A DNA stretch of 45,229 nucleotides, from positions 1 through 45,229 of the forward strand of contig JACRAK010000032.1 of assembly GCA_016234725.1 (NCBI GenBank). The letters are read 5' to 3'. The notes under the pieces are model-generated. The model was not told where the DNA came from. It did not search any database and saw only the letters and a program-made list of their open reading frames with translations. Each line of letters opens with the position of its first letter. Within the stretch, counting starts at the first letter, position 1. Positions 18,540 to 27,834 of the stretch are shown one piece after another. Both the position numbers and the translations under genes were made by a program. Source of the stretch: Candidatus Azambacteria bacterium (GTDB lineage: Bacteria > Patescibacteriota > Minisyncoccia > GWC2-36-17 > WO2-46-25).

Positions 18540-21500
18540 CTACGGACAGCCGAGCTGGACCGGCGTGAAGGCGAGGTTGCCCTCGCCCGCGCCGCCGCAC
18601 GCCCACGGGTGCTTGGTCAGCACCCCGGTCTTGACCACCCCATTGACCTTGACGGTCAACGAGGTGAGACTCGGAGTGCCAGCGTCGCACCCGTACCACG
18701 GCCATGTCCCACTTGGGACGCGCGCCGCGATCTCAATGCCCCAGATGCAGGCTTCCACCTGTCCGAGGGACAAAGAGAACGGCGACATCCCGAGCTTCTC
18801 CGCGGCCTTGGTTGCCGGAGCAACCGTATCCGCGAAGAAGACATGGACTTCGGCCATGGCACCCGCGGGCAGTTCCACCGAAATGGAAACTGCCCACGGA
18901 GCCGGGGCTGGCGGAGGCGCCGGGCACCCCGCGATCTTTGCGTGGGAACATCCCACCTTGGGATCGCAGGCATCCAGCGTGCAGGGGTCGGCGTCGTCGC
19001 ACGAGAGAGTTGCCCCTCCCGCACAGAAGCCGTTCTTGCACGCGTCGCCCGTGGTGCACGCGTTGCCGTCCGAGCACGGCACGGTGTTGGGAATGTAGAC
19101 ACATCCCTTTGCCGCGTCGCACACATCCGTAGTGCAGGCGTTGCTGTCATCGCAGTTGACGACCTTGTGCCAGACGCCGGACCACTTATCACAGTAGTCC
19201 AACGTGCACGCGTTGCCATCATCCGCGTTGACCGTTGCGCCCTTGCACGCGCCGCCCGAGCAGGTATCGGCGCTCGTGCAGGCGTTGCCGTCGTCGCAGG
19301 TTGCCGTGTTGTTCGCGTGCGTGCAACCCTTGGCAGGGTCGCATGCGTCGTTGGTGCAGGGGTTACCGTCGTCGCAGTTGACGGCCTCACCCTTGCACGC
19401 GCCGTCCTTGCACGCGTCGCCCGTGGTGCACGCGTTGCCGTCCGAGCAAGCCGGCAAACCCCAGCTAGTGCTGGTGAGTGCCTTATGCTCGCACACGCCG
19501 GACTTGGCGTTGCACGAGTCGTCCGTGCAGGGGTTCTTGTCGTCGCAGTCCGAGTCCTTCTCGCACGCGACGCACCCCTGCACTTCGTACCAGTACACTG
19601 CCGCGTGACAGAACTGCCCCGAGGGACAGAAGCTATCAAGCGGCGTGTGTTGGCAGTGGTTCCCCGAGGGGTCCACCGCTTCCACGCACTTGTCCGTAGT
19701 GCACGCGATGCCGTCATCGCAGTTGGGCTTGATGCCGGGCTTGCACAGCCCGAGGACGCACTTCTCTGCTCCATTGCAGAACAGAGCGTCGTCGCAGTCG
19801 TAGTCCTTGGCGCATTCCACTGCCGCCAAGGTGCCGACGCACTTGCCTGCCTTGCACGCGTCGCCCGTGGTGAGCGCGTTGCCGTCATCGCACGGCGCGG
19901 TGTTGTTGACGTGCGCGCAACCCTTCTTCGGGTCGCAGGCGTCGTCCGTGCAGGGGTTCGCATCATCGCAGGAGATCATGTCCCCCGCGCATTTGCCACC
20001 CGAGCACACATCGCCGCTCGTGCACGCGTCGTTGTCATTGCACTTAGCGCCCGCGTTCGCAGGCACCAGAGCACACTTGCCCGTTGACGGATCGCAAACG
20101 TTTCCGGCGCACGCAGTGTCCTGCGTTGCCGAGCACGAAACGACCGTCTTGGGGTCAACGACGCACTTGTGCCCTTGCGAGCACACGAGCGTGCCGTTGC
20201 ACGCGTTGCCGTCTTCCAGCGACGCGCAGTCGCTGGCGGTCTGGCACTCGCACGCATTGGCGCCGCTCGCGCACTTGCCGCTCGAGCACTTGTCGCCCGA
20301 GGTGCACGCGTTGCCGTCGTCGCATGCGGCCGCGTTCGGCGTGTGGACGCAAACACCTGCCTTGCAGGCGTGGTCCGTGCAGGGGTTGCCGTCGTCGCAG
20401 TTGACAACTTCGCCCTTGCACGCGCCGTTTACGCACACGTCCCCGCTCGTGCAGGCGTTGCCGTCGTCGCAGGGCTTCATGTTCGCGCCCTGCCCTTCCT
20501 TGCACGCACCTGTTGCCGGGTCGCATGTGGAAGTTGTGCACGCCGATGAAGGCGCGCAGACGACAGGCGCGGTCAACCCGCACAGCCCGCCCTTGCAAAC
20601 AGCCACGCCGTTGCAGGCGTTGCCGTCGTCAAACGCGACGCAGTCGCTGGCGGTCTTACAACCGCCAGACTGCTTGACCATACCCGCGCACGCGCCAGCC
20701 TTGCACTGGTCGCTGGTGGTGTTGGTGTCGCCGTCGTCGCACGCGGCCGTGTTCGGCGTATGCTTGCACACGCCGCTCGCGCTGTTGCACGAGTCCACGG
20801 TGCACGAGTTGCCGTCGTCGCAGTCCATTGCCGGACCCGCGACGCACTTGCCCCCGAAGCACTTGTCGTCCACGGTGCAGGGGTTGCCGTCGTCGCAGAC
20901 GAACGGCGGGCTCGCGACCGCCGGCTTGTGAACGCATCCACTTGCCGGGTCGCAGGAGTCCACTGTGCACGGGTTGCCGTCGTCGCAGAAAACCTGCCCG
21001 ACAGCCACGCCCGCGCACACACCGTCCTTGCACTTGTCGCCCTGCGTGCACACATTGCCGTCGTCGCACGCGGCCGTGTTGGGCGTGCCCTTGCAGTCGC
21101 CGCCCGAGCACACATCGCTCGTGCACGGGTTGCCGTCGTCGCAGGGCTTGGTGTTCGGCTTGAACACGCAACCCTTGACGGCATCGCACGAGTCGTCCGT
21201 GCAGGCGTTTGCATCGTCGCACTGGAGCGACGAGCCGCCCACACAGGCGCCAGCCTTGCACTGGTCGCCCTGCGTGCACACATTGCCGTCGTCACAGGCG
21301 GCCGTGTTGGGCGTGCCCTTGCAGGCACCGCCCGAGCACACGTCGTTGGTGCACGGGTTGCCGTCGTCGCACGCCTTCTTATTGTAGGCGTACTGGCAGC
21401 CCTTGACCTTGTCGCACGAGTCGTCCGTACAGGCGTTGCCATCGTCGCACACGGTGTTGTCCGCCGTGTGCTTGCAACCCGTTGCCGGGTCGCACGAGTC

Positions 21501-22013
21501 AACCGTGCAGGAGATGCCGTCGTCGCAGTCGGCCGCAAAGCCTCCCGCGCACGCGCCATCCTTGCACGCGTCCTTGACCGTGCACAGGTTGCCGTCGTCG
21601 CAGACGGCCGTGTTGGGCGTGCTCACGCACGCCGCCTTCCCTGCCGTCACGGCGCACTTGTCCGTGGTGCACGGGTTGCCGTCGTCGCAGTTGATCGGCG
21701 CGCCACTCTGGCACGCGCCAACCGCGCACCAATCTCCCGTGGTGCACGGGTTGCCGTCGTCGCACGCGGCCGTGTTGGGCGTGCTCACGCACGCCGCCTT
21801 CCCTGCCGCCACGGCGCACTTGTCCGTGGTGCACGGGTTGCCGTCATCGCAGTTGACGGGCTTGCCGTCGTCCGCGATGCAGAAATCCTGCGCCTTGGGC
21901 GCAGGCGCCGGCGCGGGCTTCTCACCCTGCCAGAACTCGTCTCCACACCCTGTGGAGATCGAGAGAACCGCCGCGAAACAAACCGTCGCGACCGCGGTGA
22001 TGATGCGCTTCAT
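18540..22013 (-). CDS. Large Cys-rich repeat lipoprotein (Dicty_CTDC-like) with unique C-terminal domain
   Basis: MKRIITAVATVCFAAVLSISTGC lipobox; dozens of CDDGNPCT/DDSCD repeats; 'aaggagg' RBS before the ATG at 22013; C-term 'WAVSISVELPAGAMAEVHVFFAD...'. Confidence 0.85.
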   Translation of the reverse strand: MKRIITAVATVCFAAVLSISTGCGDEFWQGEKPAPAPAPKAQDFCIADDGKPVNCDDGNPCTTDKCAVAAGKAACVSTPNTAACDDGNPCTTGDWCAVGACQSGAPINCDDGNPCTTDKCAVTAGKAACVSTPNTAVCDDGNLCTVKDACKDGACAGGFAADCDDGISCTVDSCDPATGCKHTADNTVCDDGNACTDDSCDKVKGCQYAYNKKACDDGNPCTNDVCSGGACKGTPNTAACDDGNVCTQGDQCKAGACVGGSSLQCDDANACTDDSCDAVKGCVFKPNTKPCDDGNPCTSDVCSGGDCKGTPNTAACDDGNVCTQGDKCKDGVCAGVAVGQVFCDDGNPCTVDSCDPASGCVHKPAVASPPFVCDDGNPCTVDDKCFGGKCVAGPAMDCDDGNSCTVDSCNSASGVCKHTPNTAACDDGDTNTTSDQCKAGACAGMVKQSGGCKTASDCVAFDDGNACNGVAVCKGGLCGLTAPVVCAPSSACTTSTCDPATGACKEGQGANMKPCDDGNACTSGDVCVNGACKGEVVNCDDGNPCTDHACKAGVCVHTPNAAACDDGNACTSGDKCSSGKCASGANACECQTASDCASLEDGNACNGTLVCSQGHKCVVDPKTVVSCSATQDTACAGNVCDPSTGKCALVPANAGAKCNDNDACTSGDVCSGGKCAGDMISCDDANPCTDDACDPKKGCAHVNNTAPCDDGNALTTGDACKAGKCVGTLAAVECAKDYDCDDALFCNGAEKCVLGLCKPGIKPNCDDGIACTTDKCVEAVDPSGNHCQHTPLDSFCPSGQFCHAAVYWYEVQGCVACEKDSDCDDKNPCTDDSCNAKSGVCEHKALTSTSWGLPACSDGNACTTGDACKDGACKGEAVNCDDGNPCTNDACDPAKGCTHANNTATCDDGNACTSADTCSGGACKGATVNADDGNACTLDYCDKWSGVWHKVVNCDDSNACTTDVCDAAKGCVYIPNTVPCSDGNACTTGDACKNGFCAGGATLSCDDADPCTLDACDPKVGCSHAKIAGCPAPPPAPAPWAVSISVELPAGAMAEVHVFFADTVAPATKAAEKLGMSPFSLSLGQVEACIWGIEIAARVPSGTWPWYGCDAGTPSLTSLTVKVNGVVKTGVLTKHPWACGGAGEGNLAFTPVQLGCP

Positions 22014-22211
22014 GAGCGCCTCCTTCTTGAGGTCCCGCTTACGCGCGACCTCGCGATGCCAAATATTTGCTCCTCGCACTCGCGAAAAACGCATATCAGG
22101 CAAAACACCACAAGCCATACGGCCCGCGGGCAACGGACTGGAAGCCTCCATCTTGATGTAATCGCCATGGAGGCGAATCAGAGGAAACCGGTCGTTGGAA
22201 AAAGGCAGAAA

Positions 22212-22358
22212 TATGAAAGTTACAAAATGTCTTTTTGACGCACATGCTTTTCGGAGCACGGGTAAAATGCTTGAAGCATTTTCCCTCTAAATCGCGCCGC
22301 CCTAGCTCCGTTAGTCTCCTCAAAGCATATGCATCAACGACATTTCGTAATTCACGAC
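22212..22358. repeat. Palindromic element family 3, diverged copy
   Basis: gaaagttacaaaatgtctttttgac...cttttcggagcacgggtaaaatgcttgaagcattttccctc...tcaacgacatttcgtaattcacgac. Confidence 0.7.
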
Positions 22359-22373
22359 TTTATTAAATCACAT

Positions 22374-22494
22374 AGGACTTACGCATTTGGCCAATTTCTT
22401 CGTCAAAGCCTGCGCTTCTCGCTCGTCGTAGGTATACTACGACTTGCTCCGATGCTCGGCTTTTCCTCGAACTTGTCTCAAATGCGTAGGTCCT
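22374..22494. repeat. Palindromic element family 4 with TSD ATCACAT
   Basis: aggacttacgcatttggcc...tctcaaatgcgtaggtcct; nearly identical to 44768..44888; ATCACAT on both sides. Confidence 0.85.
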
Positions 22495-22620
22495 ATCACA
22501 TTCACACACTTTTCCAACGACCGATATTCCTATTAAAAATATCATCGCCGTAATTTTCTCAATCTTCAATTGTCAATGAACAGTAAATCTATAAGCGCAA
22601 ACTGTCTTGTAATCTCTGTG

Positions 22621-22700
22621 GGGTCTGTCTCTGAATGCCATTTCTACTACAATTATAGTTTGCTGTCGCTCGGTTTGAAATTTTTCAAGCCGATGGATGG
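22621..22700. repeat. Palindromic element family 1, decayed arm
   Basis: gggtctgtctctgaatgccatttctactacaattatag. Confidence 0.55.
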
Positions 22701-22712
22701 AAAACAATAAAA

Positions 22713-22874
22713 AGGTCTGTCGCCGAATGCGCTTTTGTAACGAAACGCGCAGATTTCGAGACAAAATTGTTGAATAAATTTTGAGGTTTAATGGTACATT
22801 AAGCTGAAAAATTTTGAAACAATTTTGACCGAAAGATGCGCGTTGCAGTCAAAATGGCATTCGGCGACAGACCT
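22713..22874. repeat. Palindromic element family 1, full copy with TSD TAAAA
   Basis: AGGTCTGTCGCCGAATGC...GCATTCGGCGACAGACCT flanked by TAAAA at 22708-22712 and 22875-22879. Confidence 0.9.
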
Positions 22875-23050
22875 TAAAAGATGGTTGGAGGCAGCTCGTT
22901 GAGTTTACACTCTGTACGAACCGCCTCCGTGGGTTGTGTGTGGTTGATTCCCGCCTCGCGGAGTGTCCGCGTACTCGATGAAGTAACATCAGTCACCGAA
23001 ACGCAGACACTCAACACGATACGCGCGCGATTGCCTGTGCCGCGTGCCCT

Positions 23051-23566
23051 CTAGTGGCAACCGCGGATGTGCTCGGGCGCGAACCCGAGACACAGCAGAC
23101 GCGTGTAGCAGTTTGCGTCAACGCCGGATGCAGCCGGAGCAGCTGCAGGAGCCGGTGCCGGTGCCGCAGGGGCAGCCGCAGGCACAGGGGGCACGATGCC
23201 GTTGCCCGCGGACATCTGCCACGTAGGCGACACCAGCGACGGCGGCTTCATCACCATGTAGGTGATGAAAACCGCGGCGACCGTCGCGAGCGCGATGAGC
23301 GCGCCCACGAGCCAGCGCTTGGCCAGACGCTCCGCGGGCGTCTGCGGGACCACCTCGAGCGACGGAACGACGCTCTGGATCGCGCCGGGAAGCGCAACCG
23401 CAGGCACCGCAGGATGCGGCGCCATGGGTAGAACTGCCTGTGCCGCCGCAGGAGCAGCCGCAGGAGCCGGAGCCGCATGCCCGCACGTGGGGCACGTCGC
23501 CTCGTCGGCGATGTTGTTCTGGGGCGCGTGCGGCGCGCCCGCGTCTCCGTTGCAATTCCAGGGCAT
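23051..23566 (-). CDS. Single-pass membrane protein: Cys-rich N-terminus, TM, Ala/Pro-rich linker, C-terminal Cys motif
   Basis: MPWNC...EATCPTCGH; TM LVGALIALATVAAVFITYMV; PAAAPAAPAPAPAAAPAASG linker; ends CYTRLLCLGFAPEHIRGCH. Confidence 0.65.
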   Translation of the reverse strand: MPWNCNGDAGAPHAPQNNIADEATCPTCGHAAPAPAAAPAAAQAVLPMAPHPAVPAVALPGAIQSVVPSLEVVPQTPAERLAKRWLVGALIALATVAAVFITYMVMKPPSLVSPTWQMSAGNGIVPPVPAAAPAAPAPAPAAAPAASGVDANCYTRLLCLGFAPEHIRGCH

Positions 23567-23995
23567 AACGCCCTCCTATGCTCCTCCTTTCGGACGAGCG
23601 TTGTGTATAGTGGACTGCTTCACTCTCACCTGCCACGCTCAATTTGAACGAGGCAAAGCAATGATACGAAACTTGAGAGTAAGCCTTTCATCTCACCTGT
23701 TGAGCGATATAGGTTCTTACGAAATTTACAATTTTACAGATGAAATCAAAGGCGTACTCTCAAAATTTTCAACCACTTAAATATGTAAAGAACATAATTG
23801 ATAACGATCTCATGATCGTTTATTGAACACCCATCGCTCTTTCAAGAATTATCCACAATTTTCATGCAGCACCTGTGGCGATAATCTCTTGATCCGTGTC
23901 CTATAAACAATAATGAAAAGAGGTTGGTACGACGGAGGCAAGAGATAAAATCCATCGCGCGCCGTACCGAGGTTGGGGTTTGTTGGTGGGCGCGC

Positions 23996-25456
23996 CTAGC
24001 GCGGTGCGCCGTATGAGAATGCACACCCCTCGCGCGCATGCTTGAGAGCGAAGTTGTATGGTGGCGCGCGCAGTCTGCTCACGCACATCTCATACTCGCT
24101 CGCGAGCCGGGGCACTGCTTGGGGCGGTGTTGCGGGCGCCGCTTGTTGCGCTGGGGGCACGACGGCGGGTACCGCCACCTGTTCCGCGGGCACTTGCACA
24201 GGCGCCGCGACTACAGGAGCCGGAAGTGGCGCAACCACCGTCTGAACCGTTGTCGGAACAGGCGCTGGCGACTGAACCGCTACTGGCACGGGTGCTTGCG
24301 GCACAGCTTTCTGCACAGGTACCGGAATCGGAACCAACGGAGGTTCCTGATCCTGCACATTTGGCGCTGGCGCTTGAGGAATAGGCGCTGGCGCCGCAGG
24401 CGAAGATTGCGCGGCGAGTTGCTGAGTTGCTCCATGCTCGCCACGTTCCTCTTGCACCGCGACTTTCACATCACCCACGCTCGAAAGTAGAGAGATGAAG
24501 AGTGTGAAAATGGCGATACAAACCGCCACAAACGCCAGCGGCCACGCCCACGCGGTCCACTTGCGCCGCTTGAGCTCGTCCGCGATCTTCTCGGCCTCGG
24601 CGCGCGTGTCTTCTGCCCTGCTCGCTTCCACGCCTGCCTTTTGGGCGTGCGCATCCGCGGCTTCAGCAGAAGCATGAGCGAGCAGCATGAGCGCGCCAAT
24701 GCGCTTGGCATCAGCCGCCACACTTTCCGCGGCATGTACGGCACAACCCATGGCTTCTACGCTCTTGCCACGTGCCGCCTCCGCCCGTTCCACTGCCGCT
24801 TCTGCAACGCCTGCACGATTTGCGGCCTTGGCTCCAGCAGATGCCGCTGACCGCATGTGCTTTTCTGCAGCTTGCGCGGCGCACTCTGCCGCGGCGCTGT
24901 GAACTCGAGCGCGCCCTGCCGCAAAATTTGCGGCTTCGGCCAGCTCGGCGAGTTCATCGTGGTGATCATGATGACCCTCACCTCCAGCAGGCACCGCCGA
25001 AGTTTCCGCTGGCGGCGACTCGGACGGATCATCATCAAGTGTGATCTCATGGGGCGGGATCTCCGATGCCCCATCAACACACGGCTCAGAACTCGCTGTG
25101 CCGGACATCGATTCCGCCGCAGGATCCCCACTGTCTCCATGCGATGAGTCCGGCAAGGGCTCAACGGCCGTGGGGGTATGATCTATGCCTTCTGATGGCA
25201 CCGTGGTCTCTTCAACCGCGGCGTGATCAGCCACTTGTTGCGGATTCGAAGCCGCAACGAGAGGAGTGACATTATCACCAATCAGCATGGGCGCTGGTTC
25301 GCCGGCGGCTTCTGACAGTGGCGGCGGCACGGCGCTATACGGCGCCGTATGCTCAACTGTGCCCCCACTCTGTGTCTGTGGCGGCGTGGTCTCGCCCATC
25401 TGCGAGGCGGCGTTGTCGCTGCTGTTCAGTCTGTCCTTGTGGTTTTTCTTTGCCAT
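23996..25456 (-). CDS. Single-pass membrane protein: acidic/Ala-rich N-terminal helical region, TM, Pro/Ala/Val linker, C-terminal Cys motif
   Basis: 486 aa; TM WAWPLAFVAVCIAIFTLFISLL; ends YEMCVSRLRAPPYNFALKHAREGCAFSYGAPR; 'aggagg' RBS. Confidence 0.7.
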   Translation of the reverse strand: MAKKNHKDRLNSSDNAASQMGETTPPQTQSGGTVEHTAPYSAVPPPLSEAAGEPAPMLIGDNVTPLVAASNPQQVADHAAVEETTVPSEGIDHTPTAVEPLPDSSHGDSGDPAAESMSGTASSEPCVDGASEIPPHEITLDDDPSESPPAETSAVPAGGEGHHDHHDELAELAEAANFAAGRARVHSAAAECAAQAAEKHMRSAASAGAKAANRAGVAEAAVERAEAARGKSVEAMGCAVHAAESVAADAKRIGALMLLAHASAEAADAHAQKAGVEASRAEDTRAEAEKIADELKRRKWTAWAWPLAFVAVCIAIFTLFISLLSSVGDVKVAVQEERGEHGATQQLAAQSSPAAPAPIPQAPAPNVQDQEPPLVPIPVPVQKAVPQAPVPVAVQSPAPVPTTVQTVVAPLPAPVVAAPVQVPAEQVAVPAVVPPAQQAAPATPPQAVPRLASEYEMCVSRLRAPPYNFALKHAREGCAFSYGAPR

Positions 25457-25534
25457 TGTGCACCTCCTATGTCCTCCCGTTTACCTGAAAGACAAAATAG
25501 TTGCTCTACGGCATACTCCACCATGAAGTATGCC

Positions 25535-25714
25535 TATGGACATCACATTTAGAAACCGCACTCATAATCCATTACTACGGCGATTTGCTTGTGTTTCACA
25601 AAAAAATAAGCTCGCTGTATATTTAATACAGCTTGCTTATTTTTTAGCTCCAACACTTCGCAAATCATCCGCATTAAAGAATTTTTAATGCGATTTCTAA
25701 ATGTGATGTCCATA
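25535..25714. repeat. Palindromic element family 2, full copy
   Basis: TATGGACATCACATTTAGAAA...TTTCTAAATGTGATGTCCATA; central aataagctcgctgtatatttaatacagcttgctt hairpin. Confidence 0.85.
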
Positions 25715-25844
25715 GAGCCAACTGGTGTGAATTGTAAATAACGATTGACGATCTTTCACGATCGTTTATCGCGCGCTCAAGGATACTTTTGACAAGTGCG
25801 ATTTTATAGAATTGGGCGCGTAATAAATAATCATGAAAAGGGGT

Positions 25845-25905
25845 CTTGAGGAGACCGATTGTGGGAGCCTATAATATAATGCTCTTAACAAATCGATCTC
25901 CTCAA
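25845..25905. other. Two-stem structured motif, copy 1
   Basis: CTTGAGGAGACCGATTGTGGGAGCC...ATGCTCTTAACAAATCGATCTCCTCAAG. Confidence 0.55.
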
Positions 25906-26072
25906 GGAAAGGGTTGTGGTTTATACCCACCCACAGCCTAGACACACTTGCTGTGGGTTCGCGCGCGATTACACAGCTGCGCGCTCTATACCCATGAATG
26001 GTTGTTGCCCACCGTCCGCTCATGCGGGCTATTAGACGATGGTTGCCGCAGGATGCGGCAAAACAGTTTCGC

Positions 26073-26124
26073 GGAGACCGATGTCGGAGCCAACAATTAC
26101 CATGCTCTCAAAATATCGGTCTCC
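26073..26124. other. Two-stem structured motif, copy 2
   Basis: GGAGACCGATGTCGGAGCC...ATGCTCTCAAAATATCGGTCTCC. Confidence 0.55.
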
Positions 26125-26268
26125 ACGAGTGAAAACAAAAATGTGGCGAGACACCCCGCTTGAATAAGAACTTTCTCACTACTGCACCGCACATGATGGG
26201 CGGCATTACAACGTGATGTTCTTTCTTCAAGCAGGGTCGCCTCGAGTGCGGAGCGCCGCCGTCCCCCG

Positions 26269-27162
26269 CTACAGGGGGTGGCGACATCCTCCGGTGGTCG
26301 CCGCAATCACCCCGAGGGGGATGACCGCCACACCTCCGGCGACCCCACCCGCCACGAGACCGTTGTGGTGGGCAACGGCCGGAGCGCTCAACGCCCCGAT
26401 GCCGAAATAACTCCCCACCACGAGTCCGGCGACCCCGAGCCCGAACCCCAGCACCTGCTTCCAAACAGGGGGGCTCTCGGCGGCCTCGCGCTCGCACCGC
26501 TCGCGCGCGGCGTCCACAGACGCCTTGATGCGCGCGGCGTCCGCCATGGACACGGCCGTAGCGGTCACGGAGCGCGGCTCCGGGACCACAGTGCCCTTAG
26601 TCAGCGGGATGCACTCGAACACCACATCGTTCGATTCCCCGCGGCCAGCAAGCACCGCCGAGGACACCTTCTGCCTCGGCGCGGTGCCTGGCGGGCACTT
26701 GAAAGAGGCGGCCGTGCCGGAGAGATCTCCGGCAACGCCGATGTGAAGGCTCTCGTACACCTTGAGCGCCTCCTTGTTGCCCTTGAGCAACAAGAGCGCA
26801 TCGGCATGCGCCTTCGCGAGCTCGACCGGGTTGCCGCCTTTGGCGACCGCGTCCTCGATCGCCTTTACCTCGCTCTTCAGCGCGGTGTAGGCCGCTTGAG
26901 AAGCGGCGAGTTGCTCCTCCAGCGCCTTCACCGCGCCGGGCGATGCGCCGCGATGCTCCGCGGCCTTCACCGCGTCGCGCAACCGCGCGATCTGCGCGGC
27001 GAGCTTCGCGGCCTTGGCCTGCGCCTCTGCGCGAGTGCTTAGGGCGACCGCGTACGCGTCGCTAGCCGTCGGCGCGGCCGCGGGCTGCGCCACTGCCGTC
27101 ATCGGGACGGCGCCGGCGACCACGAGGATCGCGAAAATGAGAACGAAACGGGCGCTCTTCAT
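26269..27162 (-). CDS. Secreted/membrane protein with signal peptide, coiled-coil segment and C-terminal Gly-rich hydrophobic region
   Basis: MKSARFVLIFAILVVAGAVPMTAVAQPAAAPT; ATG at 27162 preceded by 'aaaaggagg'; upstream ORF extension lacks an RBS. Confidence 0.7.
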   Translation of the reverse strand: MKSARFVLIFAILVVAGAVPMTAVAQPAAAPTASDAYAVALSTRAEAQAKAAKLAAQIARLRDAVKAAEHRGASPGAVKALEEQLAASQAAYTALKSEVKAIEDAVAKGGNPVELAKAHADALLLLKGNKEALKVYESLHIGVAGDLSGTAASFKCPPGTAPRQKVSSAVLAGRGESNDVVFECIPLTKGTVVPEPRSVTATAVSMADAARIKASVDAARERCEREAAESPPVWKQVLGFGLGVAGLVVGSYFGIGALSAPAVAHHNGLVAGGVAGGVAVIPLGVIAATTGGCRHPL

Positions 27163-27332
27163 GACGCCCTCCTTTTCTTCTCCAACCCTTTCAGGCCAGA
27201 GTGTTGCGCGACCCGTTACCGGGCGGCGCGGTGAGGAGGGACTGCTCACGCAAGTCCCGATTGCGGTGGCGGGCCTATGCCCAAAAAGTTTGGGCACCCG
27301 CCCAGAACAGAAACCGTACCACGAATAATTGA

Positions 27333-27470
27333 CAATGCGAAACAATGGATTAAGCTAATCACTTTTCGGGGCACGCAAAAATTCTGTTGAATTTTTGCTC
27401 AATACTCGCGCCGTCGCGCTCCGCCAGTCCCCTCAAAGCCATTACTTCAACGCTGTTTCGTAATTTAAAG
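27333..27470. repeat. Palindromic element family 3, diverged copy
   Basis: cttttcggggcacgcaaaaattctgttgaatttttgctcaatactcgcgccgtcgcgctccgccagtcccctcaaag...ctgtttcgtaatttaaag. Confidence 0.7.
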
Positions 27471-27582
27471 GAAGTGCGAAATTTATTACCAAACTATTCG
27501 TGATACAGTTTCATGTCTGGACGAGATTATATTGTAAGGAACAACACATACAATTTCAGGCGCGCGAAAACTGACATTAAAA

Positions 27583-27660
27583 AGCGCCAAGAGCGTTGGT
27601 GAAAACACTTATATCGAAGGAGGAGGACGATAGAAGCGATTCACCAACAGTCTCGGCGCT
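27583..27660. other. Long intergenic hairpin
   Basis: AGCGCCAAGAGCGTTGGTGA...TCACCAACAGTCTCGGCGCT. Confidence 0.55.
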
Positions 27661-27834
27661 CAAAAATCAAGCTCCATCTCCCCTCCTTTTAATGCCCCCA
27701 AGATGATGCTTTATTGCCGTACCTTTTAACCTGTTAAATTGTAACAGATAACCTTATCACAAAACGCCCCCTGTGTCAAGTCCACGGAGGGCGAAATACT
27801 TAAATTTTGGCTTATTTAAGAGAAAATTTTAATC

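Noticed and set aside
18540-22013. CRISPR-like regular repeats (gttgccgtcgtcgca...)
   Set aside because: Repeats are in frame within a coding sequence, of variable spacing, and encode a conserved Cys-rich protein motif; no spacer/repeat structure and no cas genes.
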